Counted from the first letter of the stretch, positions 14,392 to 22,677 are shown. The stretch is 23,322 bases of DNA from Betaproteobacteria bacterium (GCA_947448675.1 CANFOR010000014.1:1-23322); one strand, 5' to 3'. Notes: generated from the sequence alone by a model not told the origin. A program made the numbers and translations.

Positions 14392-15213
14392 ATGAACCAA
14401 CAGATCATTGGTAAAACACATTCCAGCACCGTGGCCGCCATTGAATTTCGTGGCGTGGCCAAGCAGTTTGCGGCCAAAGGCCGCAGTGCCCAGGTGCAAG
14501 CAGTCGTGGATGTGAACTTTTCTGTTGCGCTGGGCGAGGTGGTGTCCATCATCGGCCCCTCGGGTTGTGGCAAAAGCACCCTGTTGAACATGGGCGCGGG
14601 CCTAGCAGCCAGCACAGAGGGTCAGGTTTGGGTGCAAGGCGAGGCCGTGCGCGGGCCCAACCCCCATGTGGCTTTCATGCTGCAAAAAGACCTGCTCATG
14701 CCCTGGCGCAATGTCCAACACAACATCGAGCTGGGCCTGGAGCTGCGCGGCATGGCCGCCACCGAGCGCGCCACCATAGCGCAGCGCCTCATTACGCAAT
14801 GCCGCCTAAACGGCTTTGCTAAGCACTACCCACACCAGTTGTCGGGCGGCATGCGCCAGCGCGCCGCCCTGGCCCGCACCCTGGCGGTAGACCCTTTGGT
14901 GCTGTTAATGGATGAGCCTTTTTCAGCGCTCGACGCACAAACCAAAATGATCTTGCAGCAAGATCTGGCGCGCACCGTGCTGGCGGAAGGAAAAACCGTA
15001 CTTTTCATCACGCACGACCTGGTCGAGGCGGTGGCATTGTCAGACCGCATCTTGGTCATGAGTGAGCGGCCGGGCACGATCGTGCAAGAAATACGCGTTG
15101 ACATTCCCGGCCGTGGTGACCCCATGCAACGGCGCAAACACCCCGGCGTTGGGGCCTATGTGGGCCAGTTGATGGACCTGCTCAAGCTCGACGCCCACAC
15201 CGAAGTTCATTGA
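14392..15213 (+). CDS. ABC transporter ATP-binding protein, NitT/TauT family
   Basis: This 273-residue ATPase is of the SsuB/TauB type, energising import of small anions, sulfonates, nitrate or pyrimidine precursors. Walker A is GPSGCGKST (55-63), the Q-loop Gln is in FMLQKDLLMPWRNV (about 95-108), a pattern characteristic of the NitT/TauT subfamily. The signature is LSGGMRQR (150-157), Walker B is LVLLMDEP (169-176), followed by FSALDAQTK and the H-loop FITHDLVEA. It is complete and should be functional. It heads the catabolic cluster; the binding protein gene follows after 23 bp and the permease is third. No Shine-Dalgarno is evident before the ATG. Confidence 0.95.
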   Translation: MNQQIIGKTHSSTVAAIEFRGVAKQFAAKGRSAQVQAVVDVNFSVALGEVVSIIGPSGCGKSTLLNMGAGLAASTEGQVWVQGEAVRGPNPHVAFMLQKDLLMPWRNVQHNIELGLELRGMAATERATIAQRLITQCRLNGFAKHYPHQLSGGMRQRAALARTLAVDPLVLLMDEPFSALDAQTKMILQQDLARTVLAEGKTVLFITHDLVEAVALSDRILVMSERPGTIVQEIRVDIPGRGDPMQRRKHPGVGAYVGQLMDLLKLDAHTEVH

Positions 15214-15236
15214 TCCATCGCAACACAGGAGCCTTC

Positions 15237-16211
15237 ATGTTACGCCGCACCCTCATCACCTTGGCCGCCAGCGCGGCGCTCACCAGCCCCGTGCTGCGTG
15301 CGCAAACCCAAGAAGTTACCTACCTGTTGCCAGCGCCTTCCACCCTGCCCGCCTTTGGGCCCTGGATGGTGGCGCAGGCCAAGGGCTATTACGCACAAGA
15401 GGGTTTGAAGGTGAACTTTGTTGCCGGGCGCGGCGGCGTTGATGTGGCCAAACAAGTCGGCGCAGGCAATGCCGTGATTGGCGGCGCCATTGGCGACACA
15501 CCCATCATCGCGCGTGGCCAAGGCATACCTGTGAAAGCCGTGGCCGTGCTGGGCGCAGGTTCGCTGATGCAATTGGTGACGCACAAAGACGCCAAGATCG
15601 AAAGCCCGCGCGAGCTCAAAGGCAAAACCATTACCACCATTGCCTATACCGACACCACTTATTACGCGCTATTGGGCATGCTCAGCAAGTCGGGCTTAAC
15701 CAAGAACGACGCCGACATCCAAGCCGCAGGTCCGGCGGGTGTGTGGCAACAATTTGCTGCCAAAAAAGCCGTGGCCATGGCGGCGGTGCCCGACTGGACC
15801 ATCAGCGCCATCGATGCGGGCGCGCAGGTTGACATCATGCCGGCCGACGTGTACTTCAAGAGCATGGCGCAGTCGATTTTGGCCAGCGACGACACCATCC
15901 AAAAGAACCCCGAACTGATCGCCAAGCTGGTGCGCGCCACGCTTAAAGGCATGCGTGACATCATGAAAGACCCTAAAGCTGCGGCAGACGTATACGTGGG
16001 CCACATGAGCGCGCACAAAGGCAAAGAAGACAGTATTCGCCGCACCTTTGAGATGTACAACAAATACGTTTATGCGGGTCAAAAAGTTATAGGCCAAATG
16101 GACGAAGCACGTTTAGCCGAGTTACAAAAGTTTTATGTGGCCAATGGCATCGTGCCCAAAGAGGCAGCCTTGAAAGACCTGTACACCAACCAGTTTGCAG
16201 GCTTGAAATAA
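15237..16211 (+). CDS. ABC transporter substrate-binding protein, NMT1/SsuA/TauA-like
   Basis: This 324-residue protein has an export signal (MLRRTLITLAASAALTSPVLRAQ) that probably ends at AQ near residue 23. ATG 15237 is chosen because AGGAG lies about 6 nt upstream. The mature part has the NMT1/THI5-like fold pattern: GPWMVAQAKGYYAQEGLKVNFV near the start, GGAIGDTPIIARGQGIPVKAVAV, and SPRELKGKTITTIAYTDTTYYALLG. The family binds aliphatic sulfonates, taurine, nitrate, bicarbonate or thiamine-pyrimidine compounds; the ligand here is not predictable. The position between its ATPase and permease genes shows that the three form one importer that feeds the enzymes encoded downstream. Confidence 0.93.
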   Translation: MLRRTLITLAASAALTSPVLRAQTQEVTYLLPAPSTLPAFGPWMVAQAKGYYAQEGLKVNFVAGRGGVDVAKQVGAGNAVIGGAIGDTPIIARGQGIPVKAVAVLGAGSLMQLVTHKDAKIESPRELKGKTITTIAYTDTTYYALLGMLSKSGLTKNDADIQAAGPAGVWQQFAAKKAVAMAAVPDWTISAIDAGAQVDIMPADVYFKSMAQSILASDDTIQKNPELIAKLVRATLKGMRDIMKDPKAAADVYVGHMSAHKGKEDSIRRTFEMYNKYVYAGQKVIGQMDEARLAELQKFYVANGIVPKEAALKDLYTNQFAGLK

Positions 16212-16214
16212 AGC

Positions 16215-16991
16215 ATGAGCGAGCGCACCAGCACCGCCCTTTGGAGCGTAGCCCTGTTGCTGGGCTTTTTGGCCCTGTGGCAATGGCTCCCGCCGGCCCT
16301 GGGCGTGCCCGGGTTTGTGCTGCCCACCGCCAGCCACACCTGGAGCGAGCTGCTGCGCATCTGGGGCGCAGAACGCTTGCTGTGGCACAGTGGCATTACT
16401 GCACTAGAGGTGTTGGTCGGCTTTGTTTTGGGCTCAGCCTTGGGCGCCATGATCGGCTACGCGCTGGGTTTGTCGCCCAAAGTCGAGGCGGTGCTCTCGC
16501 CCTATCTACTGGCCTTGCAAATCGCTCCCAAAGTGGCTTTTGCGCCTTTGTTTGTGATGTGGTTGGGCTATACGGTCTACCCCAAAATTTTGGTGGCAGT
16601 GTTGATCGTGTTTTTCCCCGTGCTCATCAATGTGCTCTCCAGCATGCGCACCATGGACGCCGACCTCATTAACCTGGCGCGTTCTTTTTCGGCTACGCGT
16701 GGCCAAGTATTTTTATTGGTCGAATACCCCACTAGCCTGCCCGCCTTGTTTTCGGGTTTGCGTATTGCCAGTACCTTGGCCGTTATTGGCGTAGTGGTGG
16801 GTGAGCTGGTCGGCGGCAATATGGGCCTGGGCTATTTGCTGGTGTTTTTTGAAGGCCAGGGTAATACCGCGGGCGTATTCGTCACCATCGCCGCGCTGAC
16901 CCTAATTGGCATCGTGGCCTACTACGCTGTGGCCTGGGCCGAGGTCAAGGTCTTGCACTACCTGCCTCGCTCAGGCGGAGCCTCGGCATGA
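16215..16991 (+). CDS. ABC transporter permease, SsuC/TauC family
   Basis: This 258-residue inner-membrane permease has about six TM helices and the BPD_transp_1 fold. The EAA-type coupling loop is visible as LARSFSATRGQVFLLVEYPTS-LPALFSGLRIA, the part that docks on the ATPase. Other typical segments are LQIAPKVAFAPLFVMWLG and GELVGGNMGLGYLL, both characteristic of the NitT/TauT subfamily. The gene begins 3 bp after the binding-protein stop and ends overlapping the SDR start by 4 bp (ATGA). Only one permease gene is present, so the channel is presumably a homodimer. Confidence 0.95.
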   Translation: MSERTSTALWSVALLLGFLALWQWLPPALGVPGFVLPTASHTWSELLRIWGAERLLWHSGITALEVLVGFVLGSALGAMIGYALGLSPKVEAVLSPYLLALQIAPKVAFAPLFVMWLGYTVYPKILVAVLIVFFPVLINVLSSMRTMDADLINLARSFSATRGQVFLLVEYPTSLPALFSGLRIASTLAVIGVVVGELVGGNMGLGYLLVFFEGQGNTAGVFVTIAALTLIGIVAYYAVAWAEVKVLHYLPRSGGASA

Positions 16992-17746
16992 GCGCGAACA
17001 ACCCCCCCTCCATGGCCGCGCGCCGCGTCTTGCTCACGGGTGCCGCCGGTGGCCTGGGCGAGGCCTTTTCACGTGCCCTGGTGGCTGCTGGTGCTCGCGT
17101 GGCGTTGGCCGATATTCAAGCTGAGCGCGGCGCGCAATTGGCGCATGTGCTGGGCGCACAAGCGGCCTACTTCGCCATGGACATGGCCGACCCAGAGGCC
17201 ATTCAAAACGGCGTGCAGCAAGCCGCGCAGTGGCTGGGCGGGCTCGACGGCTTGGTCAACAACGCCGCCATTACCAACTCGGGCGGCAAATCGATGCAAG
17301 AGCTGTCGGTGCAAACCTGGGATGAGGTGATGGCAGTGAACGTGCGCGGCCCTTGGCTGGCCTCGGTGGCGGCCCTGCCCTACTTAAAAGCCTCAGGCAG
17401 CGGCCGGGTGCTGAACATTGCGTCCGACACCGCCTTGTGGGGCGCACCCAATTTAATGGCTTATGTCGCCAGCAAAGGCGCGCTGATGGCCATGACGCGC
17501 TCGATGGCGCGCGAGCTGGGGCCCAGCGGCATTTGCGTCAACGCCATCGCGCCCGGGCTCACCGTGGTCGAGGCTACGCAATACGTGCCCGCTGCGCGCC
17601 ACCAACAGTACCTCGACGGCCGGGCCATCCAGCGCCCGCAAGTGCCGCAAGACCTGAACGCCGCCCTGCTGTTTTTACTCTCGCCCGCCAGTGGCTTTAT
17701 CACCGGACAGGTTTTGCCTGTGAACGGTGGTTTTGTCATGCCTTGA
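16988..17746 (+). CDS. Short-chain dehydrogenase/reductase (SDR, classical)
   Basis: This 252-residue oxidoreductase is NAD(P)-dependent. The cofactor motif is TGAAGGLG (17-24), followed by ADI with Asp42 after the second beta strand, which favours NAD(H). NNAA is at 91-94, and the catalytic residues Asn118, Ser146, Tyr159 and Lys163 are all present (NIAS...YVASK). The end GFITGQVLPVNGGFVMP is typical of classical SDRs. The substrate is unknown; a secondary alcohol or ketone intermediate is the general expectation. The start overlaps the permease stop as ATGA, so import and this step are co-expressed. Confidence 0.94.
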   Translation: MSANNPPSMAARRVLLTGAAGGLGEAFSRALVAAGARVALADIQAERGAQLAHVLGAQAAYFAMDMADPEAIQNGVQQAAQWLGGLDGLVNNAAITNSGGKSMQELSVQTWDEVMAVNVRGPWLASVAALPYLKASGSGRVLNIASDTALWGAPNLMAYVASKGALMAMTRSMARELGPSGICVNAIAPGLTVVEATQYVPAARHQQYLDGRAIQRPQVPQDLNAALLFLLSPASGFITGQVLPVNGGFVMP

Positions 17747-17784
17747 GCCCAGTACAAAGCCTGCCACACGCCAAAGGAAGCACC

Positions 17785-18372
17785 ATGCAAGAAGCCGCCG
17801 CCAACCAGCCACAATTTAACCATCATGGCTTGCTCGACGCCACTATCGCGCCCGAGGCCAGCATCCAAGCCTCGATGCTGCAAGCGCCAGGGCAAAGCTT
17901 TGCCGACTGGATGAATAGCCGCGTGGCCAGCTTTGCCACGCGCCGTTACGACTGGGACGCGCTCAAGTTCCAAGCCGACTTCGACCCCAAGTACCGCCGC
18001 GCGCAGATGCGCTACATGGGCACCGGCGGCACGGGTGTTGCGCAAGACAGCAGCGTCGTGCCCGCCGCCCACCACACCTTTTCTACCATGGTGATTCCTG
18101 CGGGCCATATTGGTCCCTCGCACATCCACTACGACGTGGAAGAGAGCTTTTTCATTTTGCGCGGCAGCATGCGGGTGGTGTGTGAAAAAGACGGCCAGCG
18201 CTGGGAGGTGCTGCTGCACGAGCGCGACTTCATTTGCATCCCGCCGGGCGTTTACCGCGAAGAGCAAAACGTGGGCGAAGAAGACGCGCTTATGTGCGTC
18301 ATGCTGGGTTCGGCCAACCCCATTCGACCGGTTTATCCGCCGGGCTCAGCGCTATCAAAATTGAAGCGTTAA
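17785..18372 (+). CDS. Cupin-domain protein with an altered metal site
   Basis: This 195-residue protein has one C-terminal cupin barrel. The start ATG 17785 follows AAAGGAAG; the longer open frame upstream overlaps the SDR gene and is not used. The first cupin motif is GHIGPSHIHYDVEESFFILRG (108-127), with ligands His113, His115 and Glu119 or Glu120. The second motif reads IPPGVYREEQN (152-162); where most metal cupins have His (PPGvpHrfrN) this one has Arg158. The metal site therefore has three candidate ligands, and activity as a dioxygenase or isomerase is uncertain. The N-terminal 80 residues (FADWMNSRVASFATRRYDWD) are not part of the barrel and I do not recognise them. The last codons come from repeat copy C. 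Confidence 0.88.
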   Translation: MQEAAANQPQFNHHGLLDATIAPEASIQASMLQAPGQSFADWMNSRVASFATRRYDWDALKFQADFDPKYRRAQMRYMGTGGTGVAQDSSVVPAAHHTFSTMVIPAGHIGPSHIHYDVEESFFILRGSMRVVCEKDGQRWEVLLHERDFICIPPGVYREEQNVGEEDALMCVMLGSANPIRPVYPPGSALSKLKR

Positions 18373-18405
18373 TCGCATATTCTATGCGCCTATCAGCCGT
18401 TTTCA
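18351..18405 (+). repeat. Interspersed repeat, copy C
   Basis: It has GCTATCAAAATTGAAGC (18351-18367), 16 bases, then ATGCGC (18384-18389), the exact layout of copies A and B. It supplies the last codons (ALSKLKR) and stop of the cupin gene and fills the gap to the hydrolase gene. CGCATA-TTC-TATGCG (18374-18388) forms a perfect 6-bp hairpin just after the stop. In the transcript it may trim, stabilise or partly separate the cupin and hydrolase messages. Confidence 0.6.
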
Positions 18406-18417
18406 TCCTCTAAAACC

Positions 18418-19320
18418 ATGCCAGAGCAGAGCATTTTGCAAACCCAGCTAGCGGGCTTTGCCACGCACACCGTGGCCACGGCCAGCGGCACGGTGGCCTG
18501 GCGTGAAGCGGGCGCGCAAACGGCAGCGGCCATGGTCTTGTTGCACGGCATTGGCTCGGCCTCTGGCAGTTGGTTGCAGCAATTGCGGGCCGCACAAAAC
18601 GCCAGCCTGCCCTGCCGCTTGCTGGCCTGGGATGCGCCCGGGTACGGCGCCAGCCAAGCCTTGGCCATGGCCCAGCCCGGCGCGCAAGACTATGCCCAGC
18701 GTCTATGGGCTTGGCTGGACGCACTCGGCCTGCAAAAAATCCACTTGGTCGGCCATTCTTTGGGTGCGCTCATGGCGGCGGCCGCAGCCCAGCTGCAAGC
18801 AGGCCGCGTGCGCAGCCTGTGCCTGCTCGCACCTGCGCCGGGCTATGGTCGCGCCGACGCCGCGCTGCGCCAAAGCAAGCTGCAGGGCCGTTTGCAAGCC
18901 TTGGCCGCGTTAGGCCCCCAGGGTATGGCGCACCAACGCGGCGCAGCCATGCTCTCACCACGGGCCAGCGCCGAGCAGCTTGCCTACGTGCAAAGCACGA
19001 TGGCCCAGATCGACCCCGCAGGCTACACCCAGGCCGCCCATATGCTGGCGGATGCCGACTTGGCAAGCAGCCTAGCGGGCCTGCAATGCCCGCTGGTAGT
19101 GGCCAGTGGCAGCGCAGACAGCATCACCTCGCAAGAGGCTTGCCAAGGCCTTGCCAAGGCCTTTGGCGCGCCTTATGTGGGCTTGGGTGCGGTAGGCCAT
19201 GCCTGCGCGCTAGAAGGGGCCGTGGCGGTCAACCAGTTGCTGCACGAACAAGTACGGGCACAGAAGCCGCCAGATGTGCAGGTAAGGGTGCTGGCAAACC
19301 ACACACAGGTCCACCCATGA
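18418..19320 (+). CDS. Alpha/beta-fold hydrolase
   Basis: This 300-residue protein has the complete catalytic triad pattern: the oxyanion turn LLHGIGS (41-47), the nucleophile elbow GHSLG with Ser114 (112-116), acid Asp234 in SGSADSITS, and His261 in VGHAC. WDAPGYGAS (71-79) is the conserved strand-turn before the cap. The overall pattern resembles MhpC/BphD-type C-C bond hydrolases and general esterases, and the family alone does not decide the substrate. It could open or deacylate an intermediate in the cluster. No signal peptide is visible, so it should be cytoplasmic. The stop overlaps the regulator's ATG (ATGA). Translation starts just after repeat copy C, with no clear ribosome binding site. 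Confidence 0.92.
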   Translation: MPEQSILQTQLAGFATHTVATASGTVAWREAGAQTAAAMVLLHGIGSASGSWLQQLRAAQNASLPCRLLAWDAPGYGASQALAMAQPGAQDYAQRLWAWLDALGLQKIHLVGHSLGALMAAAAAQLQAGRVRSLCLLAPAPGYGRADAALRQSKLQGRLQALAALGPQGMAHQRGAAMLSPRASAEQLAYVQSTMAQIDPAGYTQAAHMLADADLASSLAGLQCPLVVASGSADSITSQEACQGLAKAFGAPYVGLGAVGHACALEGAVAVNQLLHEQVRAQKPPDVQVRVLANHTQVHP

Positions 19321-20132
19321 GCAGCCTTGCCGAAACCGAGCGCTACACCGTGCCTGCGCTGCAGCGTGGCCTGCAGTTGCTGCAGGCCTTCAGCCACAGC
19401 GAGCGTAGCCACACCAGTGCCGACCTGGCGCGCAAGTTTGGTTGGCCGCGCGCCTCGGTGTTTCGCATGCTGTGTACTTTGGAGCAAATGGGTTTTGTCG
19501 AGCGCAGCGCCGACGGCGTGGGTTTTCATTTGGGCCTGGGTGTGCTGCGCATGGGCTTTGAATATTTGGCCTCGATGGAGCTGGCCGAGCTGGGCCGCCC
19601 CGTGATTGCCGCGCTCTGCGAGCAGACCGGCTACTCGGCCCATGTGGTGGTGCGCGACGGCCCCGAGGTGGTGTTTGTGGCCAAGGTGGTCGGACGCAAT
19701 GCCTTGTTTCACTCTGTGCAAGTCGGAGCGCGCCTGCCTGCCCACGCCACGGTGCTGGGCCGGGTCTTGTTGGCGGGGCACAATTTGGCCGCGTTGCGCT
19801 CTCTCTACCCGCAAGAACCCTTGATTGCCTACACCGCGCAAACGCCCACCAGCCGCGCGCAATTGCACAGCATGGTGCAGCTCATTGCCAAGCAGGGTTT
19901 CGGCATCAGCCAGGGCGCTTACGAGCCCGGCATTTCCACCATTGCCGCGCCAGTGTTCAATGCCCAGCGCGAGCTGGTGGCCGCCATTAGCATCACGGTG
20001 CCCGCCCAGCACCTTGAGGCCGCGCAAGCCACGTTGCTGGTAGCGCAAGTGCGCGCCGCCGCGCAGCAACTCACCCAGCGTTTGGGCCATGGCGGCGCAG
20101 GCGCACCAAGCCCCATTTTGCGAGCAGCATGA
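19317..20132 (+). CDS. IclR-family transcriptional regulator
   Basis: This 271-residue regulator has an N-terminal winged helix (PALQRGLQLLQAF, then TSADLARKFGWPRASVFRMLCTLEQMGFVER, about residues 12-65). The C-terminal effector domain contains LAELGRPVIAALCEQTGYSAHVVVRDG, GARLPAHATVLGRVLLA, and GISQGAYEPGISTIAAPVF, the IclR ligand-binding signature. The start ATG 19317 overlaps the hydrolase stop, and the long in-frame extension further upstream is antisense-free shadow sequence over the hydrolase. The gene sits inside the operon, so regulator and enzymes are made together. It probably senses the imported compound or a pathway intermediate and controls the promoter upstream of the ATPase gene. 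Whether it activates or represses cannot be told. Confidence 0.94.
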   Translation: MSSLAETERYTVPALQRGLQLLQAFSHSERSHTSADLARKFGWPRASVFRMLCTLEQMGFVERSADGVGFHLGLGVLRMGFEYLASMELAELGRPVIAALCEQTGYSAHVVVRDGPEVVFVAKVVGRNALFHSVQVGARLPAHATVLGRVLLAGHNLAALRSLYPQEPLIAYTAQTPTSRAQLHSMVQLIAKQGFGISQGAYEPGISTIAAPVFNAQRELVAAISITVPAQHLEAAQATLLVAQVRAAAQQLTQRLGHGGAGAPSPILRAA

Positions 20133-21817
20133 CGACCACCCACACCCCTAGCGACGCTGTAGCCCGCATCAGCGTGGGCGAACTCATCGCCCGCTTTTTA
20201 GAGCAATGCGGCGTGCGCACCGCCTTTGGTGTGATCTCGATCCACAACATGCCCATGCTCGACGCCTTCCATCGGCGCGGCAAGCTGCGCTTCGTGTCGG
20301 CGCGCGGCGAGGCCGGGGCTTGCAATATGGCCGATGCCGCAGCGCGCGTCAGCGGCACGCTGGGCGTGTGCGTCACCAGCACCGGCACCGGCTGCGGCAA
20401 TGCGGCGGGGGCCATGGTGGAGGCGCTCACTGCGGGCACGCCGCTTTTGCACTTAACCGGCCAAATCGAGTCGGCCTATCTAGACCGCGACCTGGGTTTT
20501 ATCCACGAGGCGCAAGACCAACTCGGCATGCTGCGCGCGGTGGGCAAAGCGGCCTATCGCATCCGCAACCCCGAGACCGCCCTGGCAACCCTGCGCGAGG
20601 CGGTGCGCGTGGCCTTCACGCCGCCTTGTGGTCCGGTGAGCATCGAGATCGCCATCGACGTGCAGGCCCTGTTGATGGAACTGCCCGCAGAGCTGGCCAG
20701 CGTAGGTGTGCCCAGCGTGGCGCAGGTGCCGCCGCAAGCTGCCGCAGTAGAAGCCTTGGCCCAACGTCTGCTGCAAGCCCAACGCCCCCTGCTCTACTTA
20801 GGCGGTGGCGCACGCGGCGCGGGCGCGGCGGTACAGCGCTTGCTGCGCATGGGCTGGGCCGTGGTCAGCTCGGTGCAGGGGCGTGGCATTGTGCCCGAGG
20901 GCCATGCGCAAAGCCTGGGCGCGCACAACCTGCAAAAAGCCAGCGAGGCCTTTTACGCCACGGTCGACGCCATGCTGGCTGTGGGTACGCGCCTGCGCAG
21001 CAACGAGACCCTAGGCTATAAGCTCCAGCTGCCCGCCAAGCGCTTGCGCATCGACGCCAACGCGCTGGCGCAGAACCGGGGCTACAGCTCCGAATATTTT
21101 GTGCAAGGCGACGCTGCGCTCACGCTCAACGCCTTGGCCGACCGCTTAGAAGGCCGCATGCAGATCGACCCACAGCTCGCCACCGACGTGCAGCGCACCC
21201 GCGCCGCCGCGCAGGCGCAGGTAGACGGCGCACTCGGCCCTTATGTGGCCTTGAAGCGGGCCGTAGAAGGCATTGCCGAGCGCGGCTGCTGGTGGGTGCG
21301 CGACATTACCTTGTCCAACACCATGTGGGGCAACCGCGCGCCCGCGCTCGACCACCCGCGCGCCGGTGTGCACGCGCTGGGCGGTGGCATTGGCCAAGGC
21401 CTGGCCATGGGCATTGGCGCAGCTGTGGCCAATGCCGCACACGGCCTGGGCCGCAAAACCTTGGTCTTGGTGGGCGACGGCGGCCTCATGCTCAACCTGG
21501 GCGAGCTGGCCTGTGCCGTGCAAGAACAGGCCGACTTGCTGTTGATCGTGATGAACGACAGCCGTTATGGCGTGATCAAAAACATCCAAGACGCGCTCTA
21601 CGGTGGCCGCCATTGTTATGTGGACTTGCATACCCCGCACTTGGCGCAGCTCTGCGCCAGCATGCAAGTGGCGCATTTTGAGCTAACGGCCCCTGAGCAA
21701 GCCAGCGCTGTGCTGCAGCAGGTCATGCCCCTGCGCGGCCCGGTGATGGTCGAGGTCAACATGGCCGCTTGGGGTCCCTTTGCCCAGCACTTTGCCGGGC
21801 CACCGCAAAAACCATGA
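20129..21817 (+). CDS. Thiamine-diphosphate-dependent enzyme (acetolactate synthase / 2-oxo acid decarboxylase family)
   Basis: This 562-residue protein has the three-domain layout of the ALS/benzoylformate decarboxylase superfamily. The catalytic Glu is Glu61 (SARGEAGACNMADAAARVSG), which activates the thiazolium ring. The central domain starts about residue 205 (LLYLGGGARG). The ThDP/Mg2+ motif is GDG (449-451) with Asn476 and Asp477 (VMNDS) 24 residues later. Residue 40 (ISIHNMPML) replaces the catalytic His pair of benzoylformate decarboxylase with another pattern, so the substrate is open; decarboxylation of a 2-oxo acid is the most likely reaction. The FAD-binding features of true acetolactate synthases are not evident, and no small regulatory subunit gene is nearby. 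It overlaps its neighbours by 4 bp on both sides. Confidence 0.93.
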   Translation: MTTTHTPSDAVARISVGELIARFLEQCGVRTAFGVISIHNMPMLDAFHRRGKLRFVSARGEAGACNMADAAARVSGTLGVCVTSTGTGCGNAAGAMVEALTAGTPLLHLTGQIESAYLDRDLGFIHEAQDQLGMLRAVGKAAYRIRNPETALATLREAVRVAFTPPCGPVSIEIAIDVQALLMELPAELASVGVPSVAQVPPQAAAVEALAQRLLQAQRPLLYLGGGARGAGAAVQRLLRMGWAVVSSVQGRGIVPEGHAQSLGAHNLQKASEAFYATVDAMLAVGTRLRSNETLGYKLQLPAKRLRIDANALAQNRGYSSEYFVQGDAALTLNALADRLEGRMQIDPQLATDVQRTRAAAQAQVDGALGPYVALKRAVEGIAERGCWWVRDITLSNTMWGNRAPALDHPRAGVHALGGGIGQGLAMGIGAAVANAAHGLGRKTLVLVGDGGLMLNLGELACAVQEQADLLLIVMNDSRYGVIKNIQDALYGGRHCYVDLHTPHLAQLCASMQVAHFELTAPEQASAVLQQVMPLRGPVMVEVNMAAWGPFAQHFAGPPQKP

Positions 21818-22677
21818 TCGACATCACCCTCATCGGCTACGGCGCCATTGCCCAAGCCCTGCTGCAGCGCCTGGCGGGCCACGCCAGCCTGCGCGTGCGC
21901 TATGTGGTGGTGCGGCCCGCGAGCGTGGCGGCGACACAGTTGGCCTTGGATGCGAAGGTGGCAAGCGCTGGCCCACCCCCGCTAGCCTTGCAAGCCAATA
22001 GCGCCAATACCGCGCTGCAGCTTGCACAAGCCGTGTCTGCCGTGCCGCTGGACGCAACGCTGGTGTTGGAGTGCGCAGGCCACGCGGCGCTGCTCGAACA
22101 TGTGCTGCCCGCGCTGGCCCGGGGCGTGGAATGCGCGGTTTTATCGGTGGGGGCCTTGGCCGAGCCCGGCCTGCCCGAACAGCTAGAAGCCGCCGCCCTG
22201 GCGGGGCACACCCAGGTGCACCTTTTGGCCGGTGCCATAGGCGGCATCGACGCGATTGCCGCAGCGCGATCGGCGGGCTTGAGCGAGGTGACCTACACCG
22301 GGCGCAAACCGCCATCGGCCTGGGCTTTGGGTGGTATTTCAGAAGAGAAAACGCTCACAAGCCGCGCAGAACCTGCGAAGACAGCTATCATTTTAGAAGC
22401 AAGTGCGCGCGAGGCTGCACGCTTGTACCCAAAGAACGCCAACGTAGCGGCCACCGTGGCCCTGGCCGGTTTGGGCCTCGACGCCACCCGTGTGCGCCTG
22501 CTGGCCGACCCGAATGTGAGCGAGAATGTCCACGAAATTTACGCCAAGGGTGCCTTTGGCGAGCTGCGCATAGAGCTGCGCGGCAAGCCCTTGGCGGGTA
22601 ACCCCAAAACCTCGGCCCTCACTGTGCTCAGCGCGCTGCGGTTTTTGCACAACCGCGCAGCGGGTTTGACCATTTAA
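21814..22677 (+). CDS. nadX: L-aspartate dehydrogenase-like protein (NadX/AspDH family)
   Basis: This 287-residue NAD(P)-dependent dehydrogenase uses ATG 21814, which overlaps the ThDP-enzyme stop; the extra 15 codons upstream belong to that gene. The Rossmann motif is IGYGAIAQ (7-14). Family signatures are LAGAIGGIDAIAAA (138-150), YTGRKPPSAW (161-170), LYPKNANVAATVALAGLGLD (204-223) and LADPNVSENVHEIYAKGAFGEL, with the putative catalytic His240. AspDH reversibly converts L-aspartate and NAD to iminoaspartate or oxaloacetate, ammonia and NADH. In some bacteria it supplies iminoaspartate for NAD synthesis, but no nadA or nadC is adjacent, so a catabolic role is more likely here. Residues about 191-197 lie in repeat copy F. 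The symbol is by family; the true substrate may differ. Confidence 0.85.
   Translation: MIDITLIGYGAIAQALLQRLAGHASLRVRYVVVRPASVAATQLALDAKVASAGPPPLALQANSANTALQLAQAVSAVPLDATLVLECAGHAALLEHVLPALARGVECAVLSVGALAEPGLPEQLEAAALAGHTQVHLLAGAIGGIDAIAAARSAGLSEVTYTGRKPPSAWALGGISEEKTLTSRAEPAKTAIILEASAREAARLYPKNANVAATVALAGLGLDATRVRLLADPNVSENVHEIYAKGAFGELRIELRGKPLAGNPKTSALTVLSALRFLHNRAAGLTI
22384..22422 (+). repeat. Interspersed repeat, partial copy F (inside nadX)
   Basis: GCTATCATTTTAGAAGC (22384-22400) again fits GCTA-N10-AGC and differs from copy C at few positions. The downstream half does not match. It encodes AIILEAS in a region where the family usually has VIFEGS, so it may be chance. Confidence 0.25.

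Noticed and set aside
14392..16991. Assignment of the importer as a taurine, nitrate or thiamine-precursor transporter
   Set aside because: Family signatures fit all of these; no adjacent taurine dioxygenase, nitrate reductase or thiamine biosynthesis gene supports one.
17461..18267. A 268-codon antisense frame over the SDR and cupin genes
   Set aside because: It crosses two well-supported genes on the other strand and resembles no family.
19173..20090. A 305-codon open frame antisense to the IclR gene
   Set aside because: The plus strand encodes a clear IclR protein; the antisense product has no domain pattern.
20129..21817. Acetolactate synthase large subunit (ilvB) for branched-chain amino acids
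   Set aside because: There is no small subunit or ilvC nearby, no evident FAD-site signature, and the context is catabolic.
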